A stretch of 64,000 bases of DNA from Salinirussus salinus (GTDB lineage Archaea; Halobacteriota; Halobacteria; Halobacteriales; Haloarculaceae), in the NCBI RefSeq assembly GCF_009831455.1, contig NZ_WOWO01000003.1, forward strand, positions 558,001 through 622,000. Direction: 5' to 3'. A program made the position numbers and the translations under genes. The notes beneath the pieces were generated by a model. That model had not been told where the DNA came from. It made no database searches and was given only the letters and a program-made list of their open reading frames with translations. Shown here in pieces: positions 1 to 8,386 of the stretch. Every line of letters begins with the position of its first letter. The stretch's first letter is position 1.

Positions 1-548
1 CCAGGGCTCGTCTCGATGCCCTTCTGGGCGAGGCTCAGGGCGGCCGCCGCACCGTCGGCGGAGAGGACGCCGCCGTAGGCCAGCACCGCCGCGCCGAGCG
101 CCCCGCCGGCGAAGTTGCCGGCCAGCACCACGACCCAGTTGCGCAACAGCGCCGGGATGCTGGCGAGCCGCTCCAGCGTCAGCGCCACCGGGGGGAGCGT
201 GTTCTCGGTGTAGAGCTGGTAGCCGCCGATGATGATGTAGATGAAACCCAGCGGGTAGAGCATCGCGCTCAACACCGGGTCGCCGTCGGTCGAGGCTGTC
301 AGCGACGCGTACAGCAGGAAGGTGATCGTGATGGCGAAGCCGGCCGCGAGCGCGCTGAAGAACAGCTCCCGGCTCCCGGAGGTGATCTCCTCGTCGGCCG
401 CCGCGACGATCCGCTGGAAGATCTCGTTGGAGGTGAACCGGTCCCGGACGACCGACCCCACGGCCGGCGCCCCGCTGCGGGACTGCTCGACGGCCTCGCG
501 GACGGTCTCGACCTCGCTCTCCTCCTCGGGGTCGTCTGGCGGTGTCAC
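1..548 (-). CDS. Formate/nitrite transporter (FNT) family channel, 3' end cut by window
   Basis: This is the N-terminal 182 codons of an FNT-family membrane channel, which moves small monovalent anions such as formate or nitrite. A hydrophilic acidic tail of about 55 residues precedes membrane segments near residues 62-83, 98-118 and 135-160. The stretch 'YQLYTENTLPPVAL' and the following 'LLRNWVVVLAGNFAGG' are the conserved FNT signature around the second and third helices. The start is GTG at 548 (reads MTPPDDPEEES). The frame was read directly from the sequence and stays open to base 1. The substrate cannot be told from this part. FNT genes in haloarchaea often stand alone, and no partner enzyme is visible here. 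Confidence 0.9.
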   Translation of the reverse strand, partial: MTPPDDPEEESEVETVREAVEQSRSGAPAVGSVVRDRFTSNEIFQRIVAAADEEITSGSRELFFSALAAGFAITITFLLYASLTASTDGDPVLSAMLYPLGFIYIIIGGYQLYTENTLPPVALTLERLASIPALLRNWVVVLAGNFAGGALGAAVLAYGGVLSADGAAAALSLAQKGIETSP

Positions 549-647
549 GCGGGGGGTGTTTCAGCCCGACCGGTTAAATGAGTTGTAGTTCGGCCACCCC
601 GCGCCAGCCGTCCGGGTCCCGGGATACCCGGGACGGTCAGTCCGTGG

Positions 648-1370
648 CTACTCCTTCAGGTCGGCCTCGGAGAGCGCCTCGTTGAGGTCGGCCCGGACCC
701 GCTCGCCGAGCTCGCGGTCCCGCGCCGTGGTGACCACGCGGTTCTCCTGGACGCTCGAGCCCTCCCGGACCAGCAGGCGGACGTTGCCGGTCCCGTCCGC
801 GCGGGTGGCCTTGGCGCGCAGCCCCGAGTCCGAGGAGACTCCACCCGCGTCGATGGGACCGGGGATGATCTTCTTGACGTGTGGGTGCTCGGCCACGACC
901 TCCAGGGCCGCCCGGCCGTCGCGGCCGCCGATCAGCGTCGAGTGGGTTCCGCCGAGTTTCTCGGCGACGGGTGCCTCCACCACCTCCAGGGGCTCCTCGC
1001 CGCCGTGCTCGACGACGTGGGCGACCGGGTCCTCCGCCTCGACGCGGTAGAACTCGTAGCGCAACTGGGCCCGGACCGCCCGCAGCACCTCGCGGTCGCC
1101 GGTGGCGTAGACTTCCTCGGGGCGCTTCCGGCGGACCTCGTCGGCGACCTGCCCGGCAAAGGCGCGCAGCTCCGGCGGCTCGCGCTCGCCGTCGGTCTCG
1201 GGGGTGGTGGTCACCTCCCGCTGTCCGAGGACCTCGCCGTCGGCGATGGTGGTCACGCGGGCCCGCTCGCGGGAGAGTTCCAGGACGACGGTGTCGGCGT
1301 TCTCCGAGCGACAGACCAGACAGTAGTCGCCCGGGCGGGCGAGCGGCGAGCCACAGCGACCGCACTCCAT
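648..1370 (-). CDS. DUF2103-like predicted metal-binding protein
   Basis: A 240-residue protein starting MECGRCGSPLARPGD. The N-terminus is a four-cysteine zinc ribbon (Cys3, Cys6, Cys17, Cys20). The C-terminal half carries 'HSTLIGGRDG' followed by 'HPHVKKIIPGPI', which I recognise as the archaeal DUF2103 pattern. The biochemical role is unknown. The start at 1370 puts the zinc ribbon at the very N-terminus. The frame stays open upstream to 1901 but runs through low-complexity repeat sequence, so the longer form is rejected. The gene is transcribed away from the repeat-rich region at 1.4-1.8 kb. The family call is from memory of the motif. Confidence 0.75.
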   Translation of the reverse strand: MECGRCGSPLARPGDYCLVCRSENADTVVLELSRERARVTTIADGEVLGQREVTTTPETDGEREPPELRAFAGQVADEVRRKRPEEVYATGDREVLRAVRAQLRYEFYRVEAEDPVAHVVEHGGEEPLEVVEAPVAEKLGGTHSTLIGGRDGRAALEVVAEHPHVKKIIPGPIDAGGVSSDSGLRAKATRADGTGNVRLLVREGSSVQENRVVTTARDRELGERVRADLNEALSEADLKE

Positions 1371-1470
1371 ACCGGATCTGGGGCGCTCGCGCCGATAAGT
1401 GAGGCGATTCGGGGCCCAGTTGTCGTGACTCCCGTCGGTCCGCGAGGCGGGAGAAGTGAGCGTAAATTGA

Positions 1471-1748
1471 GTCGGGCGCACGCTGTCGCGGCTCCGGCCG
1501 CGACGACATCGTGCGAGGGGTGAGCGAGCGAGGGAGCAATAGCGACCGAGTGAGCGAATCGGCTGGGGAGGTGTGTGGTGTTGGGTGGAGCTGAAAAGGG
1601 CGAGGCGTTGCGGGAAGCACGCCGTCCGCGGCGCGTCGCGCCGCGGGCTCGGGAGAGTTTCGCCCTCCCGGTGACGCAGGCACCGCAGGGAGCGAAGCGA
1701 CTGAGGCGCACAGCGAGGCGCGCGCCCGCAACGCCTCGGGGCTTTCTC
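1471..1748 (+). repeat. Dispersed modular hairpin element, copy A (full, two modules)
   Basis: This fills half of the 569-base gap between two divergent genes. Module 1 (1471-1590) opens with a hairpin: outer stem GCACG 1478-1482 with CGTGC 1510-1514, inner stem GTCGCGG 1485-1491 with CCGCGAC 1498-1504. It ends in a box reading GGCTGGGGAGGTGTGTGG and GGGTGGAG. Module 2 begins CTGAAAAGGG at 1591 and ends GGGGCTTTCTC at 1738-1748. Between them lies a perfect 14-bp stem, CGAGGCGTTGCGGG 1601-1614 with its complement at 1725-1738. Inside its loop is a further near-perfect palindrome of 21 bases at 1632-1652. Related copies are at 23.9, 53.9 and 60.9 kb. The rest of the gap (1749-1905) shows nothing I can name. 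Confidence 0.75.
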
Positions 1749-1910
1749 ACCTGGCTCTCCGCCTTCCGCAATCCCCGAACCAACCATCTCGGCTCTGTTG
1801 AAACGCTCAATCGCTGATATATCGTTGGAGCCGTGCTGAATACACAGCGCGAATGCAGCAGTCGGGGACTGGCGGGACAACGGAGAAGCAGGTAGATCCA
1901 CGCCCTAAAA

Positions 1911-1918
1911 TTAATAAA
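1911..1918 (+). promoter_or_regulatory. TATA-like box of the 1940 gene
   Basis: TTAATAAA lies 21 bases before the ATG at 1940, in an AT-rich island that stands out against the GC-rich surroundings. The spacing fits a leaderless archaeal transcript. Confidence 0.6.
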
Positions 1919-1939
1919 AGATTGAAATAATGTTCTGTT

Positions 1940-2179
1940 ATGGCAAACTATCGGAGTGCATGGACGCAACGTGTCATCTCGGTCGGTCTGGCAGTGTTGG
2001 GCGGTGTTATTCTCTGGACTGTGTTTATGGGAGACGGTCCTTGGATACCGTATACGGGAAACATACCCGATGGCCCCATTACGATCTTCCTGGGCGGTAT
2101 CTGCCTGATCTTCGGGGTCATAGGCATCATTGCCCCTGAAAGGACTATGCCCACGGGGAGAGGGGCGCCGGGAGAATAG
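1940..2179 (+). CDS. Small two-helix membrane protein, unknown function
   Basis: A 79-residue protein with two hydrophobic segments (about residues 11-30 and 47-63), joined by a short Pro/Gly-rich loop 'GDGPWIPYTGNIPDGP'. I do not recognise a family. The start is supported by the AT-rich TATA-like box 21 bases upstream. Codon use is less GC-biased than in its neighbours, and the gene lies beside a dispersed repeat. That makes this one of the few places in the window where recent transfer or weak selection is plausible. The 152 bases downstream, up to truD, show no further feature. Confidence 0.65.
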   Translation: MANYRSAWTQRVISVGLAVLGGVILWTVFMGDGPWIPYTGNIPDGPITIFLGGICLIFGVIGIIAPERTMPTGRGAPGE

Positions 2180-2331
2180 TAGTAACTCGTCCGACGACGT
2201 GTTCCGATCACACGTGTGAACCGGAATCACTACTCCGTGATGGGTGGTCTCAGGCTCGTACTGAACTCATCCTCTGTATCGGTCACGCCGATGGCGTCAG
2301 CAGTTGAGGGTTTCAACACAGCCACCATCTC

Positions 2332-3681
2332 TCACTCCAGCCCCTCCGGGTCGGTCTTCAGGTACTCCCGCAACAGGACCGTCGCATAGCTCCCCTTCGG
2401 GAGCGCGAACTCGAAGGTGAGCGGTTCGTGCTTGACTTCCAGCTCTGTCCGGACCAGCACCGCCCGCCGGGTCCCCTCGCTGTGGAACTCCCCGGGAAGG
2501 TCGAAGGCAGCGGGTTCCACACCCACATCCTCCAGCACCGCCCGCTCGATCTCCCCGGGCTCGTCATCTGCAAGCTCCGTTTCGGTCCCCACGAGCGGCG
2601 CCGTCACGAACGCCCGGCCGCGCTCGCAGTGGCGGCGGACCGTCTCCAGACGCCCGTCGGTCACCCGCTGGGTGCGGCCGGTGTCGGGGACGGCGAGCGC
2701 GTCGACATCGCGGTCCCGGAAGCAGACGACGTCGCCCGCCACAGGCTCGGCGAAGGGCAGTCCGCGCTCCAGGCGCGCCGAGAGGATCTCGTTGAAGACG
2801 TAGGACTGGGCGGCGTTGACGAACAGCCGCTGGAGGTTCGTCGGCGCGGTCTCCAGGGCCGCCCGGAAGTCCGCGGGGCCGGGCTCGCCGTCGACCTCCG
2901 CGAGCCGGTGACACATCGCCCGCTCGTAGCCCAGGTGGCCCGGGAACCGCTCCAGCGCCGCCTGCCAGTCCCGGGTCTCCTCGACGTGGGCGCGGGCCTC
3001 GCGGGTCCGCTCGGGCTCGCGGTCGGAGGGGTTGCCGACGTACGCGAGGACGGCCGCTTCGAACCCCTCCCCGAGGAGTGCCAGCCCGACCTCGTGTGTC
3101 ACCGGCCGGCGGCTGCCGAAGCGCTGCTGGCCGAAGTAGTTGGGGACGCCGACGGTCACGCCGTCGTCGGTCACGGACCCTTCCGCGCCGGCGAACGTCC
3201 GGAGGTCGTCGGTGACCGCCTCGACGGCTTCGGGCCGGTCGGGCTCGCGGACGACCACCTCGAAGGCGTTGCCCGCCAGGTCGCCGAACAGCACCGGCCG
3301 GCCGACCCGCCCGACGACTTCGAGGTCGGCGTCGCGGAGGTCGGGCAGGTCGTCGGGGTCGACGCCGTCGATAGAGAACAGCTGGGTGGTGACGGCGTGT
3401 TTGTCCTTCGTGCCCGCCCAGGAGATCCGTTCGCGGGAGATACCCAGCTTGTCCGACAGTGCGCCCGCGAAGTCGTTGGTGTCCCAACCCCGCAGTTCGA
3501 CCCGCAACAGGAGGTGGGGGTACGAGCCGGAGTCGGCCTCGACCGGCTCGGGGTCGACGGCCTCGAGTTCGCGAACCCGGAAGTCCGCGGGCGAGTCCCG
3601 CAGGCGGCCGCCGGTCCCGTCGGCGTCGCTGACGTAGTAGGCCATCCCGACGGATCGCTCGACGGGGTGTGCCTCGCGCAT
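2332..3681 (-). CDS. truD: tRNA pseudouridine(13) synthase TruD
   Basis: TruD converts uridine 13 of tRNA to pseudouridine. The 449-residue protein has the family's catalytic motif '[11 protein letters not shown]' at residues 90-100, with the nucleophilic Asp at 93. The later motif 'NYFGQQRFG' contacts the RNA. The C-terminal '[17 protein letters not shown]' is typical of archaeal TruD. A TRUD insertion domain fills the middle. The length is normal for archaeal members. The start at 3681 gives a 12-residue lead before '[10 protein letters not shown]'; the internal Met at about residue 13 is an alternative start. It is the last gene of a minus-strand run that begins at 9508, with 82 bases separating it from the MBL hydrolase. 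Confidence 0.95.
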   Translation of the reverse strand: MREAHPVERSVGMAYYVSDADGTGGRLRDSPADFRVRELEAVDPEPVEADSGSYPHLLLRVELRGWDTNDFAGALSDKLGISRERISWAGTKDKHAVTTQLFSIDGVDPDDLPDLRDADLEVVGRVGRPVLFGDLAGNAFEVVVREPDRPEAVEAVTDDLRTFAGAEGSVTDDGVTVGVPNYFGQQRFGSRRPVTHEVGLALLGEGFEAAVLAYVGNPSDREPERTREARAHVEETRDWQAALERFPGHLGYERAMCHRLAEVDGEPGPADFRAALETAPTNLQRLFVNAAQSYVFNEILSARLERGLPFAEPVAGDVVCFRDRDVDALAVPDTGRTQRVTDGRLETVRRHCERGRAFVTAPLVGTETELADDEPGEIERAVLEDVGVEPAAFDLPGEFHSEGTRRAVLVRTELEVKHEPLTFEFALPKGSYATVLLREYLKTDPEGLE

Positions 3682-3763
3682 GGTCGCCGTGCGGGCGGGG
3701 CGGCTTTACGCCTGTCGCGTCGGCCGGCTCACGCCGCCCCACGGAACCCTGCCCGGCTACGCC

Positions 3764-4426
3764 TCAGAACAGCTCGACGCGGAAGCCCTCGGCCGCGAGT
3801 TCCTCGGCGAAGGCCTCCGCGTCGGTCTCGACGGCCTCGAAGGTGTCGTAGTGGACCGGCAGGGTCAGGTCGGGGGCGACGCTGCGGGCGAAGTCGGCGG
3901 CCTCGTGACGGTCCATCGTGTAGTGGCCGCCGATGGGCGGGAGGAAGACGTCCGCCCGCACTGACTCGTGGTGGGGCAGGAAGTCCGTGTCCGATGGGAA
4001 GTAGACGGTCGTTCCGTCTATCGTCAGCAGGAGGCCCACGACCTCGCCCTCCGCGTGCCAGGGGTCGCCGTCGTCGTCGACGTGTGGCCCGTCGGGGTCG
4101 TTGTGCGACGGCACGGTTTCCACGGTCATGCCCGCGACCGTGCGCTCGCCCTCGTGGGGGAGTCCGAGGACATCGAACTCGAGGTCGCTCGTGTCGACGG
4201 CCTCGTAGGCGGCCACCGTCGCGTCCGGCTTCGCGACGGCCGCGATGGCGTCGGGGTCGTAGTGGTCGGGGTCGTCGTGAGTGACGAAGACGACGTCGCC
4301 GTCGCCCGGCGCCCCGTCGAGTACCTCCGACCAGGGGTCGATGTAGACGACCCGGTCGCCGGTCTCGATGCGAACGCTCGCGTGGCCGAGTCGTTCGAAC
4401 TGGAGTCCCTCGTGGTCGACTCGCAT
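3764..4426 (-). CDS. Metallo-beta-lactamase-fold hydrolase (UPF0173-like)
   Basis: A 220-residue MBL-fold protein of the stand-alone metal-dependent hydrolase type. The sequence opens with 'RLGHASVRIE' and continues with the metal motif 'VTHDDPDHYD', in which the usual HxHxDH is written HDDPDH. Further ligands are probably in 'VPSHND', 'FPSDTDF' and the C-terminal 'LPVHYDTFE'. The natural substrate is unknown. The start ATG at 4426 was chosen because the fold begins immediately after it; in-frame Met codons lie farther upstream. It sits 41 bases downstream of the AIR-synthase-like gene and is probably co-transcribed with it. Confidence 0.8.
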   Translation of the reverse strand: MRVDHEGLQFERLGHASVRIETGDRVVYIDPWSEVLDGAPGDGDVVFVTHDDPDHYDPDAIAAVAKPDATVAAYEAVDTSDLEFDVLGLPHEGERTVAGMTVETVPSHNDPDGPHVDDDGDPWHAEGEVVGLLLTIDGTTVYFPSDTDFLPHHESVRADVFLPPIGGHYTMDRHEAADFARSVAPDLTLPVHYDTFEAVETDAEAFAEELAAEGFRVELF

Positions 4427-4467
4427 GGCCGCACCTACGTTCGGCCGGGGCATATACTCCCCGCCGG

Positions 4468-5478
4468 TTACTCCGACAGCCGGCGGAACGCCGCCCACGA
4501 CTCGTCGACCTCCGGCGGGGCGGTGGCCTCGCCGTCGACGTACAGTCCCGACCCCTCGCGGACCCGGCCGGCGACCGCCGCCGGGGTCCCCCGGTCCCGG
4601 AGTGCGTCGACGACTGCCGCGGCGTCGTCGGCGTCGACCGCGGTCAACAGCGTTCCGCAGCTGGTGACGCGCCAGGGGTCGACGCCGACCGCGTCACACA
4701 CCGGCTCGACGCCGTCAGCCACCGGCGTTGCCGCCGTGTCGAGGTCGACCCGCACGCCGGCGCCGTCGGCCATCTCCGCGAGGCCACCGACCACCCCGCC
4801 TTCGGTCGCGTCGTGCATCGCGGTCACGCGCCCGGCGTCGTGGGCGGCCAGGGCGTCGGCAACGCCCGCGATGTCGTCGACCCGTTCCTGTGCGGTCGCG
4901 ACCGTCTCGGCCGGCAGGTCCAGGTCGTCGGGGAACAGGGTCGCGAACAGCCCGGTGACCTCCGCGGCGGGACCCGTCGAGACCACAAGGACGTCACCTG
5001 GCCGTGCGCCGTCCGGCCGGACGACGTCGCCGGGGTCGCCGACTCCCATGGCCGTCGCCGCGCCGACCCAGGAGCTCTCGACGCCCGGGTAGTAGCCGGT
5101 GTGGCCCGAGACGACCGCCACGCCGAGGTCGCGGGCGTGTGCGTCGATCCCCCGCCAGACGCCGGCGAAGGTCTCCTCCCCGAACGACTGCGGGAGGGTC
5201 AGACCGAGCGTGACGTGCGAGGGTGGGACCCCCGAGACCGCCACGTCCGTGAGGACGATATCGAGTGCGAGCCGGCCGGCCCGCTCGTGGCCCAGTGCGG
5301 GCAGAAAGGAGAGGGGGTCGGTCGCGGTGACGACTGCCTGCCCGCCGACCTCGAAGACGCCGAAGTCGACGCCGGCCTGCGGGCCGACGGTCACGTCGTC
5401 CCGGTCGGCGCCCAGGCGCGGTGCGATGAGGCGTTCGAAGGTCCCGGCGTCGACCTTGCCGAGGCGGTCCTCGGTCAC
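4468..5478 (-). CDS. AIR synthase/HypE/ThiL-superfamily protein
   Basis: A 336-residue protein of the PurM/HypE/SelD/ThiL ATP-binding fold. The N-terminal half carries 'VTATDPLSFLPALGHERAG' and 'DIVLTDVAVSGVPPSH', the metal- and nucleotide-binding Asp pattern of the family. The C-terminal half has 'MHDATEGGVVGGLAEMA', very like HypE. No HypE C-terminal Pro-Arg-Ile-Cys tail is present, so it is not a hydrogenase-maturation HypE, and no hydrogenase genes are near. It lies downstream of a thiamine-type ABC transporter, so a role in thiamine or a related phosphorylated cofactor is an inference. The start is GTG at 5478. Confidence 0.8.
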   Translation of the reverse strand: MTEDRLGKVDAGTFERLIAPRLGADRDDVTVGPQAGVDFGVFEVGGQAVVTATDPLSFLPALGHERAGRLALDIVLTDVAVSGVPPSHVTLGLTLPQSFGEETFAGVWRGIDAHARDLGVAVVSGHTGYYPGVESSWVGAATAMGVGDPGDVVRPDGARPGDVLVVSTGPAAEVTGLFATLFPDDLDLPAETVATAQERVDDIAGVADALAAHDAGRVTAMHDATEGGVVGGLAEMADGAGVRVDLDTAATPVADGVEPVCDAVGVDPWRVTSCGTLLTAVDADDAAAVVDALRDRGTPAAVAGRVREGSGLYVDGEATAPPEVDESWAAFRRLSE

Positions 5479-5503
5479 GCGCGCTCACCTCGGTGGACGG
5501 CTG

Positions 5504-5559
5504 TCATGTGTCGCCACCCCAGTTGACGACCGTCACGTCTCACCACCCCGGTCCACGAC
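5504..5559. repeat. Degenerate 29-base tandem duplication of an ATPase gene's 3' end
   Basis: Two copies (5504-5530 and 5533-5559) match at about 21 of 27 bases. The second is the last eight codons plus stop of the ATPase gene. The first, just beyond the stop, would read V-V-N-W-G-G-D-T-stop against the real V-V-D-R-G-G-E-T-stop. It looks like an old local duplication. Confidence 0.5.
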
Positions 5560-6588
5560 GGTGACACGTCCGGGGTCGACCCCAAGCGTGACGGTGCCGT
5601 CCGGAGCCGTGTCGCCGGTCGTTTTGACCAGCAGGGTCCGGTCGCCCCACCGGCAGTGCAGCCGGTAGGCGTCGCCGAGGAACTCGCTGGTCTCGACGGT
5701 CGCCTCGAGGGTCGGGCCGGTCGGACTGTCGGGGTCGACCGCGACCGCCTCCGGCCGGACCGACAGCAGGGCGTCCGTTCCGGGGGCAAGATCCAGCCCC
5801 GGCAGGGCCAGCGTCCGCCCGTCGACGGTCACACGCGATGGGTCTCCCCGCCCGACCGTGGCCTCGAAGAGGTTGTTGTCGCCGACGAACTCCGCGACGA
5901 AGCGACTCGCCGGCTCGCGGTAGACCGTCTCCGGCGGGCCGACCTGCTCGACGCGGCCGTCCGCGATGACCGCCACGCGGTCGCTGACTGCCAGCGCTTC
6001 GGCCTGGTCGTGGGTGACGTAGACCGTCGTGATGCCGAGCTCCTGCTGGAGCGAGCGGACCACCACCCGCAGGCGCTCGCGCAGGCGGGCGTCGAGCGCC
6101 GACAGCGGCTCGTCGAGCAGGAGCACGTCGGGGCCGGGCGCGAGCGCCCGAGCCAGCGCGACCCGCTGCTGTTGGCCCCCGGACAGCTCCCCGGGGTCGC
6201 GCTCGCCCATGCCCGCCATGTCGACGAGGTCGAGCAACTCGCCGACGCGCTGGTCGGTCGAGACGTCGCGAGGCGGGTCCCGGAACCGGAGCCCGTAAGC
6301 GACGTTCTCCCGGACGGTCATGTGCGGGAACAGGGCGTAGTTCTGGAAGACGATGCCGACGTTTCGCTGCTCGGGCGGGCGGCCAGCCGCGTCCTCGCCG
6401 CCGATCTCGACGGCGCCGGCGTCGGGCGTCTCGAAGCCGGCAACGGTCCGGAGCGTCGTCGTCTTCCCGCAGCCCGAGGGGCCGACCAGCGTGAAGAACT
6501 CCCCGTCGTCGACCGACAGCGAGACGTTCGCCAGCGCGGGAACGCCACCGAAGGTCACCGAGACGTCCCGCAGGGTGACCCCGGTCAC
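5533..6588 (-). CDS. ABC transporter ATPase, probable thiamine importer
   Basis: The ATP-hydrolysing subunit of the importer. The 351-residue chain has Walker A 'GPSGCGKTTT', Q-loop 'FQNYALFPHMTVRENV', signature 'LSGGQQQRVALARAL', Walker B 'VLLLDEPLSALD' and H-loop 'VTHDQAEAL', followed by a C-terminal TOBE-type domain ('LFEATVGRGDPSRVTV', 'LSVRPEAVAV'). The start GTG at 6588 overlaps the permease stop by four bases (GTGA), which signals translational coupling. It could serve another organic solute, since this ATPase type is shared with polyamine, iron and thiamine systems. The thiamine call rests on the binding protein. Confidence 0.88.
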   Translation of the reverse strand: MTGVTLRDVSVTFGGVPALANVSLSVDDGEFFTLVGPSGCGKTTTLRTVAGFETPDAGAVEIGGEDAAGRPPEQRNVGIVFQNYALFPHMTVRENVAYGLRFRDPPRDVSTDQRVGELLDLVDMAGMGERDPGELSGGQQQRVALARALAPGPDVLLLDEPLSALDARLRERLRVVVRSLQQELGITTVYVTHDQAEALAVSDRVAVIADGRVEQVGPPETVYREPASRFVAEFVGDNNLFEATVGRGDPSRVTVDGRTLALPGLDLAPGTDALLSVRPEAVAVDPDSPTGPTLEATVETSEFLGDAYRLHCRWGDRTLLVKTTGDTAPDGTVTLGVDPGRVTVVDRGGET

Positions 6589-8378
6589 GGTTCCCACCGT
6601 CCGCCCAGGCGGTCGATCGCGACGAAACTCAGGCCGGTGACCGCGAGCAGGACCGTCCCCATCGCGGTCGCCGGCCCCAGGTTGGGACCGAGCGAGCGGT
6701 TCCCGACGTAGCGTTCGAGCGCGACCGGCATGGTGTAGCTGTCCGTCCCCTCGGCGAGTAAGACCGTCGAATCGAACTCGCCGACGCTGATCGCGAAGGC
6801 GAAGGCCGCCCCGGCGAGGACGGCGGTCGCGACCAGCCGGAGGTCGACGTCGAGCAGCGCCCGCAGCCGACTCGCTCCCAGCGAGCGGGCGGCGTCGTGG
6901 TACCGGGAGTCGAGCCCGCCCAGCGCGGGCGCCACGTTGCGCGTCACGAACGGGTAGGCCGCGGCAGCGTGGGCGAAGACGACCGCGACGGGACCGGCCG
7001 CAGTCAGCCGGTAGCCGAACAGCACCGTCCCGAAGACCATCGTCTGGAGGAGCCCGAGCCCGACGACGATCCCGCTGACCGCGAGTGGTGCGCTCAGCAC
7101 TGTCTCGGCCAGCCGCGACCCCCGTCCCCCGCGGGTCGCGACGACGGCGACGACGACCCCCATCGGGACCGCGAGCAGGAGCGTTCCGGCGCCGTACACG
7201 AGCGAGTTGAGGACCGCCGGCAGCGGCCTGGCCGTCCCGGCGGCCGTCGATGCCTGCTGGGTCAGCAGGAACTCGTAGTAGGCGGTTGTAAAGGAGCCGT
7301 CGGGGGCGGTGACGCTCTCCAGCAGCAGGCTGACCAGCGGCCCGAGGAAGACGACCGCGGCGACGACTGCGTAGCCGGCCAGCGCGAGCCGAACCGGGCT
7401 CCGGAGGGTCGCCCAGCCGGTCGCGAGCGGCTTTCGGGGCAGGGGCTGGCCGGCGCCGGTCGTCGCGCGCTGACGGCTCTCGTACCGGAGGTAGAGATAC
7501 ATCAGCACGAGCGAGACGAGCGTCTCGAGCGTCGCGAGCGTGGCCGCCTCGCTCAGGTCCAGTGCCTGCACGCGGGCGAAGACCCACACCTCGACGGTCG
7601 CCAGTTCGAGCCCGCCCAGCGCCAACACGATCGGGAACGACAGGAAGGTGAACACGAACGTCAGCAGCGCGGCCGTCAGCAGTGCGGGGCGGATGGCCGG
7701 CACCACCACGTCGAGAAACGCCCGTAGCGGCGACGCGCCCATCGCACGGGCGGTCTCGACCTGCCGGCGGTCGACCGACTCCCAGGCGGTCGCGACCAGC
7801 CGTATCACAAGCGGCGCGTTGTAGAAGGCGTGTGCGATGACGATCGCCTCGAGCGTGAAGACGACCTCGACCGGGCCGAGGCCGACGGCCCCGAGCAGGT
7901 CGTTGAGCACGCCGGTCTGGCCGAACATGGCCAGAAAGCCGACCGCGACCAGGATCGACGGGAGCACGAACGGGACGATCGTCAGCGAGCGCACGGTCTC
8001 GCGGCCGCGGAAGTCGTACCGGGCGAGCACGTACGCGCCCGGGAGCCCGAGGGCGACGCTGGCGAGCGTCGAGAGCGCCGCCTGGTAGGCGGTGAAACCG
8101 AAGAGCCCGAACTCGACCGGGGGGGCTCCGGCGTCGACCCACGCCAGGAGCCCGGCGGGAACGCCGGCGGGGTCGACGAAGAGGTGGTGGACGACCCCAG
8201 TATAAAAGGGGTCCCCGAGCACCGACAGCAGCGGGTCGAGCGTGAGGCGACCGGCGTCGAGCACCGCCTCGGCGAAGACGGTCGCCACAGGGTAGTAGAA
8301 GACGACCGCGATGACGGCGAGCGTCCCCGCGACCGCCGCGGGCAGTGCCGCCCGCTCGGGCCACCTGCTGGGTGCCAT
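6585..8378 (-). CDS. ABC transporter permease, fused two-domain (ThiP-like)
   Basis: A 597-residue membrane protein built from two homologous permease halves of about six helices each, as in ThiP and FbpB. Each half carries the cytoplasmic EAA loop that docks on the ATPase: 'MGASPLRAFLDVVVPAIRP' in the first and 'LGASRLRALLDVDLRL' in the second. The start ATG at 8378 lies 8 bases after the binding-protein stop. An upstream in-frame extension would run into that gene. Together with the genes on either side it forms a complete importer. Confidence 0.9.
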   Translation of the reverse strand: MAPSRWPERAALPAAVAGTLAVIAVVFYYPVATVFAEAVLDAGRLTLDPLLSVLGDPFYTGVVHHLFVDPAGVPAGLLAWVDAGAPPVEFGLFGFTAYQAALSTLASVALGLPGAYVLARYDFRGRETVRSLTIVPFVLPSILVAVGFLAMFGQTGVLNDLLGAVGLGPVEVVFTLEAIVIAHAFYNAPLVIRLVATAWESVDRRQVETARAMGASPLRAFLDVVVPAIRPALLTAALLTFVFTFLSFPIVLALGGLELATVEVWVFARVQALDLSEAATLATLETLVSLVLMYLYLRYESRQRATTGAGQPLPRKPLATGWATLRSPVRLALAGYAVVAAVVFLGPLVSLLLESVTAPDGSFTTAYYEFLLTQQASTAAGTARPLPAVLNSLVYGAGTLLLAVPMGVVVAVVATRGGRGSRLAETVLSAPLAVSGIVVGLGLLQTMVFGTVLFGYRLTAAGPVAVVFAHAAAAYPFVTRNVAPALGGLDSRYHDAARSLGASRLRALLDVDLRLVATAVLAGAAFAFAISVGEFDSTVLLAEGTDSYTMPVALERYVGNRSLGPNLGPATAMGTVLLAVTGLSFVAIDRLGGRWEP

Positions 8379-8386
8379 CCTGTCGG

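Noticed and set aside
1471-1748. A CRISPR array or tandem repeat in the GC-rich stretch
   Set aside because: The similarities are dispersed inverted repeats. There is no regular repeat-spacer pattern and no cas gene.
1253-2230. Long frames across the 1.4-1.9 kb repeat region on both strands
   Set aside because: They run through hairpin repeats, lack domains and have no promoter or ribosome site.
5533-8364. A 943-codon frame covering ATPase and permease
   Set aside because: Only the last 351 codons match the ATPase; the rest is an Arg-rich frame-shifted reading of the permease gene.
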